Shown here: piece after piece, positions 24,483-32,313 of the stretch
How positions within the stretch are numbered: position 1 is the stretch's first letter
Layout: every line of letters starts with the position of its first letter
From: JAEDES01 sp964470055
Lineage (GTDB): Bacteria > Bacillota_I > Bacilli_A > RF39 > UBA660
Length of the DNA: 33,320 nucleotides
Assembly (NCBI GenBank): GCA_964470055.1
Contig: CAYXZZ010000005.1
Span: 1 to 33,320 of the forward strand
Direction: 5' to 3'
Translations under genes and position numbers: made by a program
The notes under the pieces: generated by a model
Databases searched by the model: none
What the model saw: only the letters and a program-made list of their open reading frames with translations
What the model was told of the DNA's origin: nothing

Positions 24483-26694
24483 TTTGTTAGAATTAAAAGG
24501 TAGATTAGAAACAGCACCATACTCTAGTCCTGTAGTTACTAATTTACCAGTTTCTAAAAAAGTGGAATCGAAAGATTTATTAAAACTTAAATCCGATTTA
24601 GAAAGGTTATCAAACTTTTGGCAAGGAGAAAATATTTTATCCGGTGCGTTGATAAGTGTTTATTATAATAGAGTTATTCCAAAATCTTCTAGGTTAAAAG
24701 GATTCTTTTCTAAAGGTAGCGAACACTCTAACAACTATGTTAGAGGCGTTAGATTCAGCGATGTTAATGATAAAAAGCATATAATAACTTATTACATAAG
24801 TAAAGATGTATTAAGGGAAAGTATAATAAGAATTGATTTGTTGATACAAATAATTGATGAATATTTTGATGGAGTCGTGGATGCTGATAAATTGAGTTCG
24901 TTAGACAAAGATGAAACACCATTAAAAAAATATAAAATAAGCAAGAGTGCCTTTAAAAAATATGTGACAGATATGGTTGATATAGAGAAATTTGATTTAT
25001 ATGAAAATAATGATGTTATTAAAGAAAAAAATTCATATATAACTATTTTTGATACTGATTTAGATATAGTTAACTTAATGCAAAAGATTGGATTAAAAAA
25101 TACGGAGTATGAAGTCTTTGCAAATGATACAATTTATAGTAATGATAGTTCAGTTCTATTAAAAATAAGACAAAGTGCACCATATATAATTTCTATGGCT
25201 ATGATTGATTTGGCTACTTACTATAAAGAAAGTGAAAATAAAGTAGACATTAATGTAGACTTTTCAAATATGCCATCACCAACAAATGAACCAACAATAG
25301 GAGTTATTGATACATTGTTTGATACAGATTCGTATTTTTCAAATTGGGTAGATTATAAAGATTGTTTAAATGAACATATTACAAGGGAACCTAAAGATTA
25401 TGTGCACGGAACAGAAGTTAGTTCTATAATTGTAGATGGTGCAAGGTCAAATAAAAAATGGGATGATGAATGTGGAATGTTTAGAGTTAGACACTTTGGA
25501 GTTGCAAAAGAGGGTGTTAACAACTCATACGATATAATAAATAAAATCAAAAGAATCGTTAGTGAAAATAGTGATATTCATGTTTGGAATATATCTTTAG
25601 GTTCTAAATTTGAAATAAATGAGAACTACATTTCACCCGAGGCAGCAGCATTAGATGAGATACAATATGAGAATAATGTTATTTTTGTTGTAGCTGGGAC
25701 AAACTCTAATGGAAATAAAGATGTAGTTAGAATTGGAGCACCGGCTGATTCTATTAACTCTATGGTTGTAAATGCTGTTGATAAAGATGGAAAGAAAGCA
25801 TCTTATTCAAGAAAAGGTAAAGTCTTATCATTTTTTGTAAAACCTGATGTGTGTGCTTTTGGTGGTGATTCAAGCGAATATGTTAATGTATGTACTCCTA
25901 CAGGATTAGATTTACAACAGGGAACATCATTTGCTGCTCCATGGATTTCAAGAAAATTATGTTATTTAATTGATAAAATGGGATTGTCTAGAGAAATTGC
26001 AAAAGCATTGATTATTGATTCAGCGGTTGGTTGGAAAAAAACTAATCCCAATGAAGAATATTTAGGGTATGGAGTCGTTCCTACAAAAATATCAGATGTA
26101 ATGCTTGGACAAAAAGATGAAATTAAATTTTATATCGAGGGTAATGCGAACACTTATTATACTTATACATATAATCTACCTGTACCAATGGTTAATGAAA
26201 AATTTCCATTTTATGCAAAAGCTGTTTTGTGTTATTTTCCTAAGTGTACAAGGAGTCAAGGCGTAGATTATACAAATACCGAACTTGATTTACAATTTGG
26301 TAGGATAGGAAAAAAAGGTATAAGGTCAATTAATAGAAATACTCAAGGTGAAGATTTAGAAAAAGCAACTAATGAAGCTACTGCAAGAGATTTATATAGA
26401 AAATGGGACAATGTAAAAGTTGTTGTTGATGAAATTAAAGAGAAAAAAATTCCGAGACAAAGCACTAATAATTCAAATTTATGGGGATTGAAAATAACAA
26501 ACAAAGAAAGATTTGAAAGAGATAGAGGATTAAAATTTGGTGTCGTTGTCACATTAAAGGAAATGTATGGTAAAAATAGAGTTAGGGAATTTGTTGATCA
26601 GTGTACTATGAGAAATTGGATTGTTAATAGAATTAACATTGAAAATAGATTAGACGTTTATGCTGCAGCAGAAGAAATAATAGAATTTGAATAA
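24475..26694 (+). CDS. ietS: Subtilisin-like serine protease, IetS-like
   Basis: The protein has 739 residues. An N-terminal region of about 265 residues of unknown fold precedes an S8 peptidase domain with the complete triad: D279 in GVIDTLFD, H311 in DYVHGTEV, and S485 in QGTSFAAPW. An Asn-containing VFVVAGTNSNGN loop supplies the oxyanion position. A C-terminal part of about 200 residues follows. There is no signal peptide, so it should act inside the cell, where a free protease would be harmful; that fits a toxin or effector restrained by the overlapping upstream AAA+ gene. The active site is intact. Confidence 0.82.
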   Translation: MNDLLELKGRLETAPYSSPVVTNLPVSKKVESKDLLKLKSDLERLSNFWQGENILSGALISVYYNRVIPKSSRLKGFFSKGSEHSNNYVRGVRFSDVNDKKHIITYYISKDVLRESIIRIDLLIQIIDEYFDGVVDADKLSSLDKDETPLKKYKISKSAFKKYVTDMVDIEKFDLYENNDVIKEKNSYITIFDTDLDIVNLMQKIGLKNTEYEVFANDTIYSNDSSVLLKIRQSAPYIISMAMIDLATYYKESENKVDINVDFSNMPSPTNEPTIGVIDTLFDTDSYFSNWVDYKDCLNEHITREPKDYVHGTEVSSIIVDGARSNKKWDDECGMFRVRHFGVAKEGVNNSYDIINKIKRIVSENSDIHVWNISLGSKFEINENYISPEAAALDEIQYENNVIFVVAGTNSNGNKDVVRIGAPADSINSMVVNAVDKDGKKASYSRKGKVLSFFVKPDVCAFGGDSSEYVNVCTPTGLDLQQGTSFAAPWISRKLCYLIDKMGLSREIAKALIIDSAVGWKKTNPNEEYLGYGVVPTKISDVMLGQKDEIKFYIEGNANTYYTYTYNLPVPMVNEKFPFYAKAVLCYFPKCTRSQGVDYTNTELDLQFGRIGKKGIRSINRNTQGEDLEKATNEATARDLYRKWDNVKVVVDEIKEKKIPRQSTNNSNLWGLKITNKERFERDRGLKFGVVVTLKEMYGKNRVREFVDQCTMRNWIVNRINIENRLDVYAAAEEIIEFE

Positions 26695-26710
26695 GGAAGG
26701 TGTTTGTTAA

Positions 26711-27052
26711 ATGAATATAAATATTAATAAAGTAAAAATATTTGTAACTATACCATTGGAAAATGTTAATGAAGTTAGAAAAGCAATATGTGAAGCTGGG
26801 GCTGGTATCATAGGAGAATATTCATATTGCACAACTTCCACAAAATCTATAGGTACTTTTATACCAAATGAAAATGCTAATCCACATATTGGTGAAAAAA
26901 ATAAATTAGAATTTGTTGAAGAAGAAAAATTGGAATTTGTATGTGATATCGAAAAAGTTAAAAAAGTTCTTTCTACACTAAGAGAAGTACATCCATATGA
27001 AGAACCTGCAATAGATATTGTTCCATTGCTTGATGAAGATTATTTTAAATAA
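26711..27052 (+). CDS. Stand-alone NIF3-insert (YqfO, PII/CutA-like) domain protein
   Basis: The protein has 113 residues. Motifs GAGIIGEYSYCTTSTKSIGTF, NPHIGEKNKLEFVEEEK and LREVHPYEEPAIDIVPL match the small domain inserted in NIF3/YqfO proteins, which has a PII/CutA1-like fold; the metal-binding NIF3 lobes are absent. Free copies of this domain are known but have no firm role; ligand binding is a fair guess. It follows ietS by 16 nt with AAGGAAGGTG as ribosome binding site and so belongs to the same operon. Confidence 0.78.
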   Translation: MNININKVKIFVTIPLENVNEVRKAICEAGAGIIGEYSYCTTSTKSIGTFIPNENANPHIGEKNKLEFVEEEKLEFVCDIEKVKKVLSTLREVHPYEEPAIDIVPLLDEDYFK

Positions 27053-27070
27053 TAAAAGGAGAATTGATAA

Positions 27071-27637
27071 ATGAAAAACTATTTTATAATACATGGTTTT
27101 ATGGGAAGTAATATAGAAAATTGGTTTCCTTGGTTTAAAGAACAAATTGATTCTAATAACTCTTTGTGTGTAATCCCACAATTTCCTATAGAGTTAGATA
27201 AGCATAATTATAATGAATGGAAAAAATTATTAGATATATATTATAAAGAATTTAATATGATTAATAATGATTCTGTTATTATAGGACATTCTACAGGTAG
27301 TATTTGTGCTCTTAAATATGTGTTAGAGAATAAAATCAAAATTGATAAATTAATATTAGTAAGTGGTTTTAATAATTATTTAGCACCTGATGAAAATGAT
27401 ATACACAATAAAATTAATCCGACTTATTATGTAGATGAAAATGAAATTAAAGAAATTAAAAAATATGCTAATGAGATAATTTGTATTTATGGAGATGACG
27501 ATCCTTATATTCCGCAAGATGTATTTCATAAATTTGCTGAATCAACAGATGCCAAAGAAGTTATTATAAAAAATGGCGGTCATCTAAATACGGATTCAGG
27601 ATATACTGAATTTACTGAATTACTTAAATATGTCTAA
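27071..27637 (+). CDS. RBBP9/YdeN-family serine hydrolase
   Basis: The protein has 188 residues of alpha/beta-hydrolase fold without lid insertions. FIIHGFMGS forms the oxyanion loop, GHS74TGS the nucleophile elbow, Asp143 or Asp144 (YGDDDPYIP) and His171 (NGGHLNTDSG) the rest of the triad. RBBP9/YdeN proteins are small cytoplasmic hydrolases with poorly known substrates. It is the last gene of the four-gene operon, 18 nt after the NIF3-like gene, with AAAGGAG upstream. It may be a partner of the protease system or simple cargo. Confidence 0.83.
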   Translation: MKNYFIIHGFMGSNIENWFPWFKEQIDSNNSLCVIPQFPIELDKHNYNEWKKLLDIYYKEFNMINNDSVIIGHSTGSICALKYVLENKIKIDKLILVSGFNNYLAPDENDIHNKINPTYYVDENEIKEIKKYANEIICIYGDDDPYIPQDVFHKFAESTDAKEVIIKNGGHLNTDSGYTEFTELLKYV

Positions 27638-27638
27638 T

Positions 27639-27675
27639 ACGCACGCTAATTGACTATGTCAATTTGCAAGTGCGT
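27639..27675. other. Two-part stem-loop between convergent genes
   Basis: ACGCAC (27639-27644) pairs with GTGCGT (27670-27675), and inside it AATTGAC (27648-27654) pairs with GTCAATT (27658-27664) over a TAT loop. There is no T run of note, so it is not a classical terminator. On a mobilizable element it could be an oriT-like or replication-related structure, but no nic consensus was identified. Confidence 0.45.
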
Positions 27676-27705
27676 TTCTAAATTATCAAAAATTTAGTAT
27701 GTATC

Positions 27706-27742
27706 AAAGACTACGACTTTTAAAAAATATCGTAGTCTTTTT
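27706..27742. terminator. Terminator between the ietAS-like operon and mobV
   Basis: AAAGACTACGA (27706-27716) pairs with TCGTAGTCTTT (27730-27740), 11 bp; the plus strand continues TTTTTC. The hairpin overlaps the mobV stop codon. Confidence 0.8.
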
Positions 27743-28955
27743 CTAATGATTCTGTATTTATAAAAATATTTACTTCTGTTTCACTATCAGTATCTTTAGA
27801 TATTTCTTTTAAATCTGTAGAATTATATAAGTCATTATCATAACATTCTTTTAAAATATCTATAGTCGTTTCTTTCTTCTTTTTATCATTAGATAATAAA
27901 ATTTCTCTAAAAAATTCTTTTAAAATTAACAATAAATGATTAATAAAATTTAGTAAATTATTTTTATCTTCGTGTAATTTACCATTCTCATCTTCTAAAA
28001 AATTGATATCAATAAGACTATTTTTATATTTTCTTTCTAATGTTTTATAATCACAAGTGAATTCATTTAAACTTTCAACAAATGCTTTGCTTGTTACCAT
28101 ATTTTGAATTTCTTCACTATACATATCTAGAAAATTTAATAGAATATGATAAATTTCTCCATCAATAATTACTTTATCAGTTAGTGCTTTCTTTTTAGAA
28201 TTTTGTAATGAACCTTTTATTTTCCAATATTGTTCTTCTATTTTTTTCTTACTTCTAAATGCTTGTCTATCATAATATCTAGCAACATTTTTAAATTGTC
28301 CCATTGATAAATGTTTGACTCCTGTGTGTTTTTCTCCTCGTTCTAATTTGAATCCTTTCTTAGTTAAACGTTCGTGATATTTATCTTGTAATTCAGTTAA
28401 ATGAATATCAGATTTAATGTATGATCGTTTAGAAATAGTGTATTTTGTTGTACCAGTTCGTTTATCGAATTTTCGAACAAGTGGTATAACAACACAATGT
28501 AAATGGGGCACTTTTTCATCCATATGAATAACAGCATGTAAGACTTGTTCTTTTGTATAACCTAAATCTTCATAAACAAAATTCATAGTTTCATTTGCCC
28601 ATCTCATAAGTTCTTCTTTACTCAAATTTTTAAAGAAATCTTTATCACTTGTAAATATTATTTCATCAGCTACAACACTTTTAGAATCATTTACCATATT
28701 ATAAAAAGACTTTTTTCTATCAGCTCTCATATTCTTCATTCTTTCAGAATGTTCTTTTTGATATTCTCTTGTTATTTCATAAAATTTCTCTGCATAATTA
28801 TTACATTTTATTATTTCAATATTATTTTTACTATCTTCAATCCTAATATTAGGATTAGATTTGTATTTATCCTTTGTTCTTCCATTATGACTGCCTCTTT
28901 GTGATAATTCATGTATTGTCATAATGCCTTCACCTCTAAAAATTGCATAACTCAT
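27720..28955 (-). CDS. MobV-family (Mob/Pre) relaxase
   Basis: The protein has 411 residues. It begins MSYAIFRGEG and has the early SHNGRT and NPNI motifs, and the metal-binding three-His motif as H144-M-D-E-K-V-P-H151-L-H153, followed by VVIPLV. MobV relaxases nick one strand at oriT and lead the DNA into a recipient through a conjugation apparatus supplied by another element. The C-terminal third is coiled-coil-like and rich in Lys and Glu. AAAGGAG sits 8 bases upstream of the ATG. The oriT was not located; it is expected near the start of the operon. Confidence 0.9.
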   Translation of the reverse strand: MSYAIFRGEGIMTIHELSQRGSHNGRTKDKYKSNPNIRIEDSKNNIEIIKCNNYAEKFYEITREYQKEHSERMKNMRADRKKSFYNMVNDSKSVVADEIIFTSDKDFFKNLSKEELMRWANETMNFVYEDLGYTKEQVLHAVIHMDEKVPHLHCVVIPLVRKFDKRTGTTKYTISKRSYIKSDIHLTELQDKYHERLTKKGFKLERGEKHTGVKHLSMGQFKNVARYYDRQAFRSKKKIEEQYWKIKGSLQNSKKKALTDKVIIDGEIYHILLNFLDMYSEEIQNMVTSKAFVESLNEFTCDYKTLERKYKNSLIDINFLEDENGKLHEDKNNLLNFINHLLLILKEFFREILLSNDKKKKETTIDILKECYDNDLYNSTDLKEISKDTDSETEVNIFINTESLEKDYDIF

Positions 28956-28958
28956 TAT

Positions 28959-29150
28959 TTATTCTCCTTTCTTCTTATTCTCATTTTCTTCTTTAGATAA
29001 TTCTAAAATCTTTTCAATTTGTTCTTGATATTGTTTATCTTTTTTTAAAACTTCTAGCATAAGATAATTAGGAATTTCTTCTTTATTTTCCTTAAAATAT
29101 TCAAGAATTTGTGGTACTACTATTTCAAAAAAGTAGTTAATAATTGTCAT
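28959..29150 (-). CDS. Small protein upstream of mobV
   Basis: The frame ends 3 nt before the mobV start and is probably co-translated. From ATG at 29150 it has 63 residues, starting MTIINYFFEIVVPQI, with an amphipathic then charged Lys/Glu-rich helix. The start is uncertain: AAGGAG touches the ATG directly, which is too close, so a TTG at 29174 (71 residues) or a downstream ATT is possible. Its position suggests a mobilisation accessory protein; no motif proves this. Confidence 0.5.
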   Translation of the reverse strand: MTIINYFFEIVVPQILEYFKENKEEIPNYLMLEVLKKDKQYQEQIEKILELSKEENENKKKGE

Positions 29151-29172
29151 CTCCTTTCCACCACCAAGACAC

Positions 29173-29197
29173 AAAAAAAGAACACATTTCTGTGTTC
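29173..29197 (-). terminator. Terminator after the nucleotidyltransferase gene
   Basis: On the minus strand GAACACA (29197-29191) pairs with TGTGTTC (29186-29180) over GAAA, followed by seven T residues. Confidence 0.8.
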
Positions 29198-29209
29198 AAA
29201 ATAATAATT

Positions 29210-29803
29210 TTACCATTCAATTATATTTAAGTTATCAAAACGTTTTTGCCAACTTTCAACTTTTTTATCATATAGTTCTTTAGAATTAGCTTTATGCTTA
29301 ATTGGTCTAATTGTTCTACTAAATATATCACTTAAACCATATGGAGCATAGACTTTAATATTATCGTTTTCTTTAGTTATTCCAATTGAATGGACAGTAG
29401 CAATCCATTGATCGATTGCATCCTCCGAATTTTCATATTGATTAATATTCTTATTTTCATTTTCTTTTTTCCATAAATGCATTCTAGCTTCATTGTGAAC
29501 ATCAAATTCGTAATTTAAATTTAAAGTTTTAAAATGTTCTATGATTTTATTTTCAAGTTCTTTTTCAACTTCTTTAGATAGGTTATTAGAATCATAATAT
29601 ATAATATCAATATCTTTTATTCCAAAATTTAAAGGTTTCTTATCATAGTAATTCCATATCGTTTGAAAAACAGAACCTGCTGCAATATAAAAATTTGGTA
29701 AATTTAATTCATAAATGTAATCAAGTATTGTCATTAAATCTTTATTTTGTTTTAATATTGAAACAAATTCTTCGTTTTGATCATAAATAGTTTTATATTT
29801 CAT
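29210..29803 (-). CDS. Nucleotidyltransferase-like protein (NTP_transf_6 type)
   Basis: The protein has 197 residues. IAAGSVFQTIWNYY and GIKDIDIIYYD (Asp-x-Asp metal pair) match the NTP_transf_6 group of the polymerase-beta-like nucleotidyltransferase fold; HNEARMHLW and VHSIGI follow as conserved segments. Family members are uncharacterised; transfer of a nucleotide to a protein, RNA or small molecule is possible. It lies between the recombinase and mobV genes on the same strand, with its own terminator. The ribosome binding site is weak. Cargo or a toxin-type gene are both possible. Confidence 0.75.
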   Translation of the reverse strand: MKYKTIYDQNEEFVSILKQNKDLMTILDYIYELNLPNFYIAAGSVFQTIWNYYDKKPLNFGIKDIDIIYYDSNNLSKEVEKELENKIIEHFKTLNLNYEFDVHNEARMHLWKKENENKNINQYENSEDAIDQWIATVHSIGITKENDNIKVYAPYGLSDIFSRTIRPIKHKANSKELYDKKVESWQKRFDNLNIIEW

Positions 29804-29840
29804 AAATAGACCACCATTCCTAATATGATTTTACCATACT

Positions 29841-31580
29841 TTAGCCATTTATTAGCAATAAAGTGTATTTATCCTTATCAAATTTATGATTCTTTTTATT
29901 AGGAATTATCTGTAATAAATTGTTATTATTATCAAATTCATCTAGATTTAATTTATCCTTTTCTATTGTAATAGGTGATATATTATAAAACTTACTTAAT
30001 GAATTAATATATTTATCTATATCTTTTTTAGTTTTTTCATTAGATAAAATAATATCTCTATCATTAATATTAATTGCCATATCAAAACAATCATTTCTAA
30101 ACATATAACCAATATTCATAATTTCTTTTTTATTAATATTTATCTTTTTAATAACTATTTCATCTTTAACTTTTTCTATTTCAATAGAGTCTATATATTT
30201 CATAATTAGTTTTGATTTTTGTTCTTTAGTAAGTTTATTCCATAATCCATTTTTTCTAGCATAATAAGATTTATATTTCATTTTTTCTAATTGAAATAGA
30301 TTATAATATAGATTTAAATCTTGTTTATGATTTTCGTTGTTGTTAGTGTTGTTTAGTTGATTAAGTTTCAATTCTATATCATTTATTTGTGATTTAATAG
30401 TATTTTCTTCTGTTATAAACTCATCTTTGTCTATCAAGTCATCGAGATAGGCTTCTTTTATCTTTTTAAGCTTCTTATTGCACTTATCTAACATCTTATT
30501 ACATTTGTCTATTTCAATGCTTAAATCTTCGTTAAAAAAGGATTTAAAGTTATTATCGATAAGCAGATAATAATCTAACATATCGTTTAAGAATAACATT
30601 AAAGGTTTTTCAATTTTCTTTTCATTAATTCTAGTATTACAACAATTACATTTATAATAAATTTGAGTAGGTTTATTCTTTGAAGTAGAGGAAGAACCAC
30701 CCATAATTTTATTGCATTTAGAACATACTATTTTTTGCATATATACATAAGTGTGCTTTCTAGTATAGTTCTTTAAATTTCTTTCTTTTTGTGCTTGTAC
30801 CATTTTAAAAGTTTCTTTATCAATGATAGCAGGGCATACATCTTCTAAATGAATTGGCTCTGTATTCTTTGCTCTTTTCCCGTATAAATAATCTCCACAA
30901 TAAATATAGTTGGATAGCATTCTATCAATAGTAGTAGTTCTCCAGTTTCTATTAAGAGCATTCTTCTTATTAAGTTTTTTAGTAATAGTGCAAACTGATA
31001 ATCCGTTAACATAGTCATCAAATATTTCTTTTACCACCTCACTTTCTAAATCATCGATGACTAATTCCTTATTGATTTTTTTATAACCAATAGGGGCTTT
31101 ACCACAAAAATGTCCATTCTTTGCGGCACCTTTTAATCCGAATTTAGTTCTTTCTGAAGTTCTTTCAATTTCAAGTTGAGCAAGTATAGTAGTCATTCTT
31201 ATAAAGAATACACCCATAGCAGTATCTGTATTAATTTCTTCATTAACACTATCTAAGCTACAATTATATTCTTCAATAAGTTTACAAATAACTTCTAAAT
31301 CTTGAATTGATCTTGTAAGTCTATCTAGTTTGTGAACAATGATTCTATTAATCTTTCCATCTTTCAAATCTTGAATCATTTCTTGAAATTTAGGACGATT
31401 CATATTTTTTGCTGAAACACCTTCCTCACGATAGACTTTATACACCTGATAATTCTTATACTCACATAACCTTAACATCTCTTCTTCTTGCTCATCTAAA
31501 CTAAATCCTTCACGGACTTGATCGTCGGTCGAAACACGAGGATATAGTCCTGCAATAACGTTCTTTCTTTCTGTGTTCAT
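29841..31580 (-). CDS. Large serine recombinase (integrase)
   Basis: The protein has 579 residues. The resolvase domain has the nucleophile Ser17 in GLYPRVSTDDQ, then VYREEGVSAKN, IIVHKLDRLTRS and AQLEIERTSERTKFG. The recombinase domain (about 160-260) follows, then a zinc ribbon with Cys pairs CSKCNKIMGG and YYKCNCCNTR, and a long coiled-coil-like segment (about 350-420). Such enzymes integrate and excise elements between attP and attB by double-strand exchange. AAAGGAG lies 10-15 bases upstream of the ATG. The reading frame is intact. Confidence 0.93.
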   Translation of the reverse strand: MNTERKNVIAGLYPRVSTDDQVREGFSLDEQEEEMLRLCEYKNYQVYKVYREEGVSAKNMNRPKFQEMIQDLKDGKINRIIVHKLDRLTRSIQDLEVICKLIEEYNCSLDSVNEEINTDTAMGVFFIRMTTILAQLEIERTSERTKFGLKGAAKNGHFCGKAPIGYKKINKELVIDDLESEVVKEIFDDYVNGLSVCTITKKLNKKNALNRNWRTTTIDRMLSNYIYCGDYLYGKRAKNTEPIHLEDVCPAIIDKETFKMVQAQKERNLKNYTRKHTYVYMQKIVCSKCNKIMGGSSSTSKNKPTQIYYKCNCCNTRINEKKIEKPLMLFLNDMLDYYLLIDNNFKSFFNEDLSIEIDKCNKMLDKCNKKLKKIKEAYLDDLIDKDEFITEENTIKSQINDIELKLNQLNNTNNNENHKQDLNLYYNLFQLEKMKYKSYYARKNGLWNKLTKEQKSKLIMKYIDSIEIEKVKDEIVIKKININKKEIMNIGYMFRNDCFDMAININDRDIILSNEKTKKDIDKYINSLSKFYNISPITIEKDKLNLDEFDNNNNLLQIIPNKKNHKFDKDKYTLLLING

Positions 31581-31666
31581 ATTTTCTTTTTCTCCTTTCT
31601 ATTTTTAATTTTGAACAACAAAAAACACAAGAGAAATTCCCTTGTGTAAGAACTACTAAACACCAT
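31577..31666 (-). CDS. Possible leader ORF overlapping the recombinase start
   Basis: A 29-codon frame from ATG 31666 runs through the terminator hairpin at 31625-31647 and ends in a TGA that overlaps the recombinase ATG (ATGA). This could couple translation to read-through of the hairpin. No good ribosome binding site precedes its ATG, so it may be chance. Confidence 0.25.
   Translation of the reverse strand: MVFSSSYTREFLLCFLLFKIKNRKEKKKI
31618..31647 (-). terminator. Terminator in the recombinase leader
   Basis: On the minus strand ACACAAG (31647-31641) pairs with CTTGTGT (31631-31625), extending inwards to 10 bp with one G-U, followed by TTTTT. It lies between the likely promoter (TTTACT, 17 bases, TATTAT, about 31742-31714) and the recombinase ATG, 38 bases away. 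Confidence 0.7.
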
Positions 31667-31709
31667 ATATACGACTAAAAAAATATGCCTATCGACAATT
31701 GTCGTATAT
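31667..31709. repeat. Nested inverted repeats in the recombinase leader
   Basis: ATATACGAC (31667-31675) is inverted at 31701-31709, and CGACAATTGTCG (31693-31704) is a perfect 12-base palindrome within. Position just downstream of the putative -10 suits an operator; position next to a serine recombinase gene also suits the attachment site region. Confidence 0.6.
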
Positions 31710-31816
31710 TACCATAATATCACATTTTAACCGGAAAGTAAATGGCCACTTTTTTGTAAAAATATCTTAAAAATGCTCTCAAACCCTTATAAAATAAGGG
31801 AAAAATAAATTTTAAA

Positions 31817-31840
31817 AAAAATTAAATTTTTTTAATTTTT
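31817..31840 (-). terminator. AT-only hairpin after the 93-residue gene
   Basis: On the minus strand AAAAATTAAA pairs with TTTAATTTTT over a 4-base loop, followed by T residues. It is all A-T, so its strength is doubtful. A second stem CCCTTAT/ATAAGGG lies at 31785-31801. Confidence 0.45.
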
Positions 31841-32121
31841 CACATTTTTAGAACTAAATCAGATAATTTATTTAAAGTCATAATTTCGTGACTATCTTTT
31901 GTATATAAGTTGTTATCATCTTCATAAGAAATTAGGATTAAACAAGATGATTCATTACTAATGATTATCTTATGTGGTTCTTTTATAGATAGGTTAGTTT
32001 TATCAAAGTGAATATTTTTACCTGATATAAAATCTAAATGTAATTTTGATATTTTAGGTATTTTAGTAATTTTATCCTTAACACTTAAAGGAAATTCTAA
32101 ATGTTCTATGGTTATTTTCAT
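31840..32121 (-). CDS. Protein of unknown function (93 residues)
   Basis: AGGAGG about 8 bases upstream of the ATG supports translation. The protein has 93 residues, is soluble, with alternating hydrophobic residues suggesting beta strands, and shows no motif I recognise. The stretch between its ribosome binding site and the tRNA-Gly gene is filled by two terminator hairpins, so its transcription is probably by read-through or a weak promoter inside them. It may belong to the mobile element or to the chromosome. Confidence 0.6.
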   Translation of the reverse strand: MKITIEHLEFPLSVKDKITKIPKISKLHLDFISGKNIHFDKTNLSIKEPHKIIISNESSCLILISYEDDNNLYTKDSHEIMTLNKLSDLVLKM

Positions 32122-32145
32122 TTGTTGATCCTCCTTTCATATATG

Positions 32146-32177
32146 AAAAAATCCCATATCAACAAGTGACATAGGAT
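32146..32177 (-). terminator. Terminator or attenuator before the 93-residue gene
   Basis: On the minus strand ATCCTATGTC (32177-32168) pairs with GATATGGGAT (32160-32151) with two G-U pairs, followed by TTTTTT. It ends only about 10 bases before the ribosome binding site of the 93-residue gene. Confidence 0.6.
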
Positions 32178-32187
32178 ATTCTATAAA

Positions 32188-32213
32188 AATAAAACTCACA
32201 CAAAAGTGTGAGT
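32188..32213 (-). terminator. Terminator of tRNA-Gly
   Basis: ACTCACAC (32213-32206 on the minus strand) pairs with GTGTGAGT (32201-32194) over TTTT, followed by TTTATTTTT. Confidence 0.85.
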
Positions 32214-32224
32214 AATTCTCTCAA

Positions 32225-32298
32225 TGGAGCGGATGATGGGAATCGAACCCACGTAGTCAGCTTGGAAGGCTGAGGTTCTACCATTAAACTACATCCGC
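32225..32298 (-). tRNA. tRNA-Gly (anticodon UCC), CCA encoded
   Basis: The minus strand gives a full cloverleaf: acceptor GCGGATG with CATCCGC, D-arm with GTTTAATGGTAGAAC, anticodon stem TCAGC/GCTGA with loop CTTCCAA (anticodon TCC), and T-arm GTGGG-TTCGATT-CCCAT. The discriminator is T and the CCA end is encoded (32227-32225). It reads GGA and other GGN glycine codons. It has its own strong promoter and terminator and an unusually long 5' leader of about 60 bases. Confidence 0.97.
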
Positions 32299-32313
32299 AC
32301 ATTGCAATTAGCC

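Larger units (their letters stand above)
23293..31690. mobile_element. Putative integrative mobilizable element
   Basis: A large serine recombinase at the right edge, a MobV relaxase with a small partner, and a cargo operon form a typical mobilizable element. The gene set uses more AT-rich codons and AGG arginine codons than the flanking chromosome. Ends are not proven: the limits given are two imperfect direct copies, AAAAAAATATCCCT (23293-23306) and AAAAAAATATGCCT (31677-31690), the second just upstream of the recombinase gene. The tRNA-like fragments near 23190 and 32330 are an alternative pair of limits. Confidence 0.5.

Noticed and set aside
31785..31801. CCCTTAT/ATAAGGG hairpin
   Set aside because: It has a 7-bp stem but a poor T run on either strand; kept only as a note with the neighbouring AT-only hairpin.
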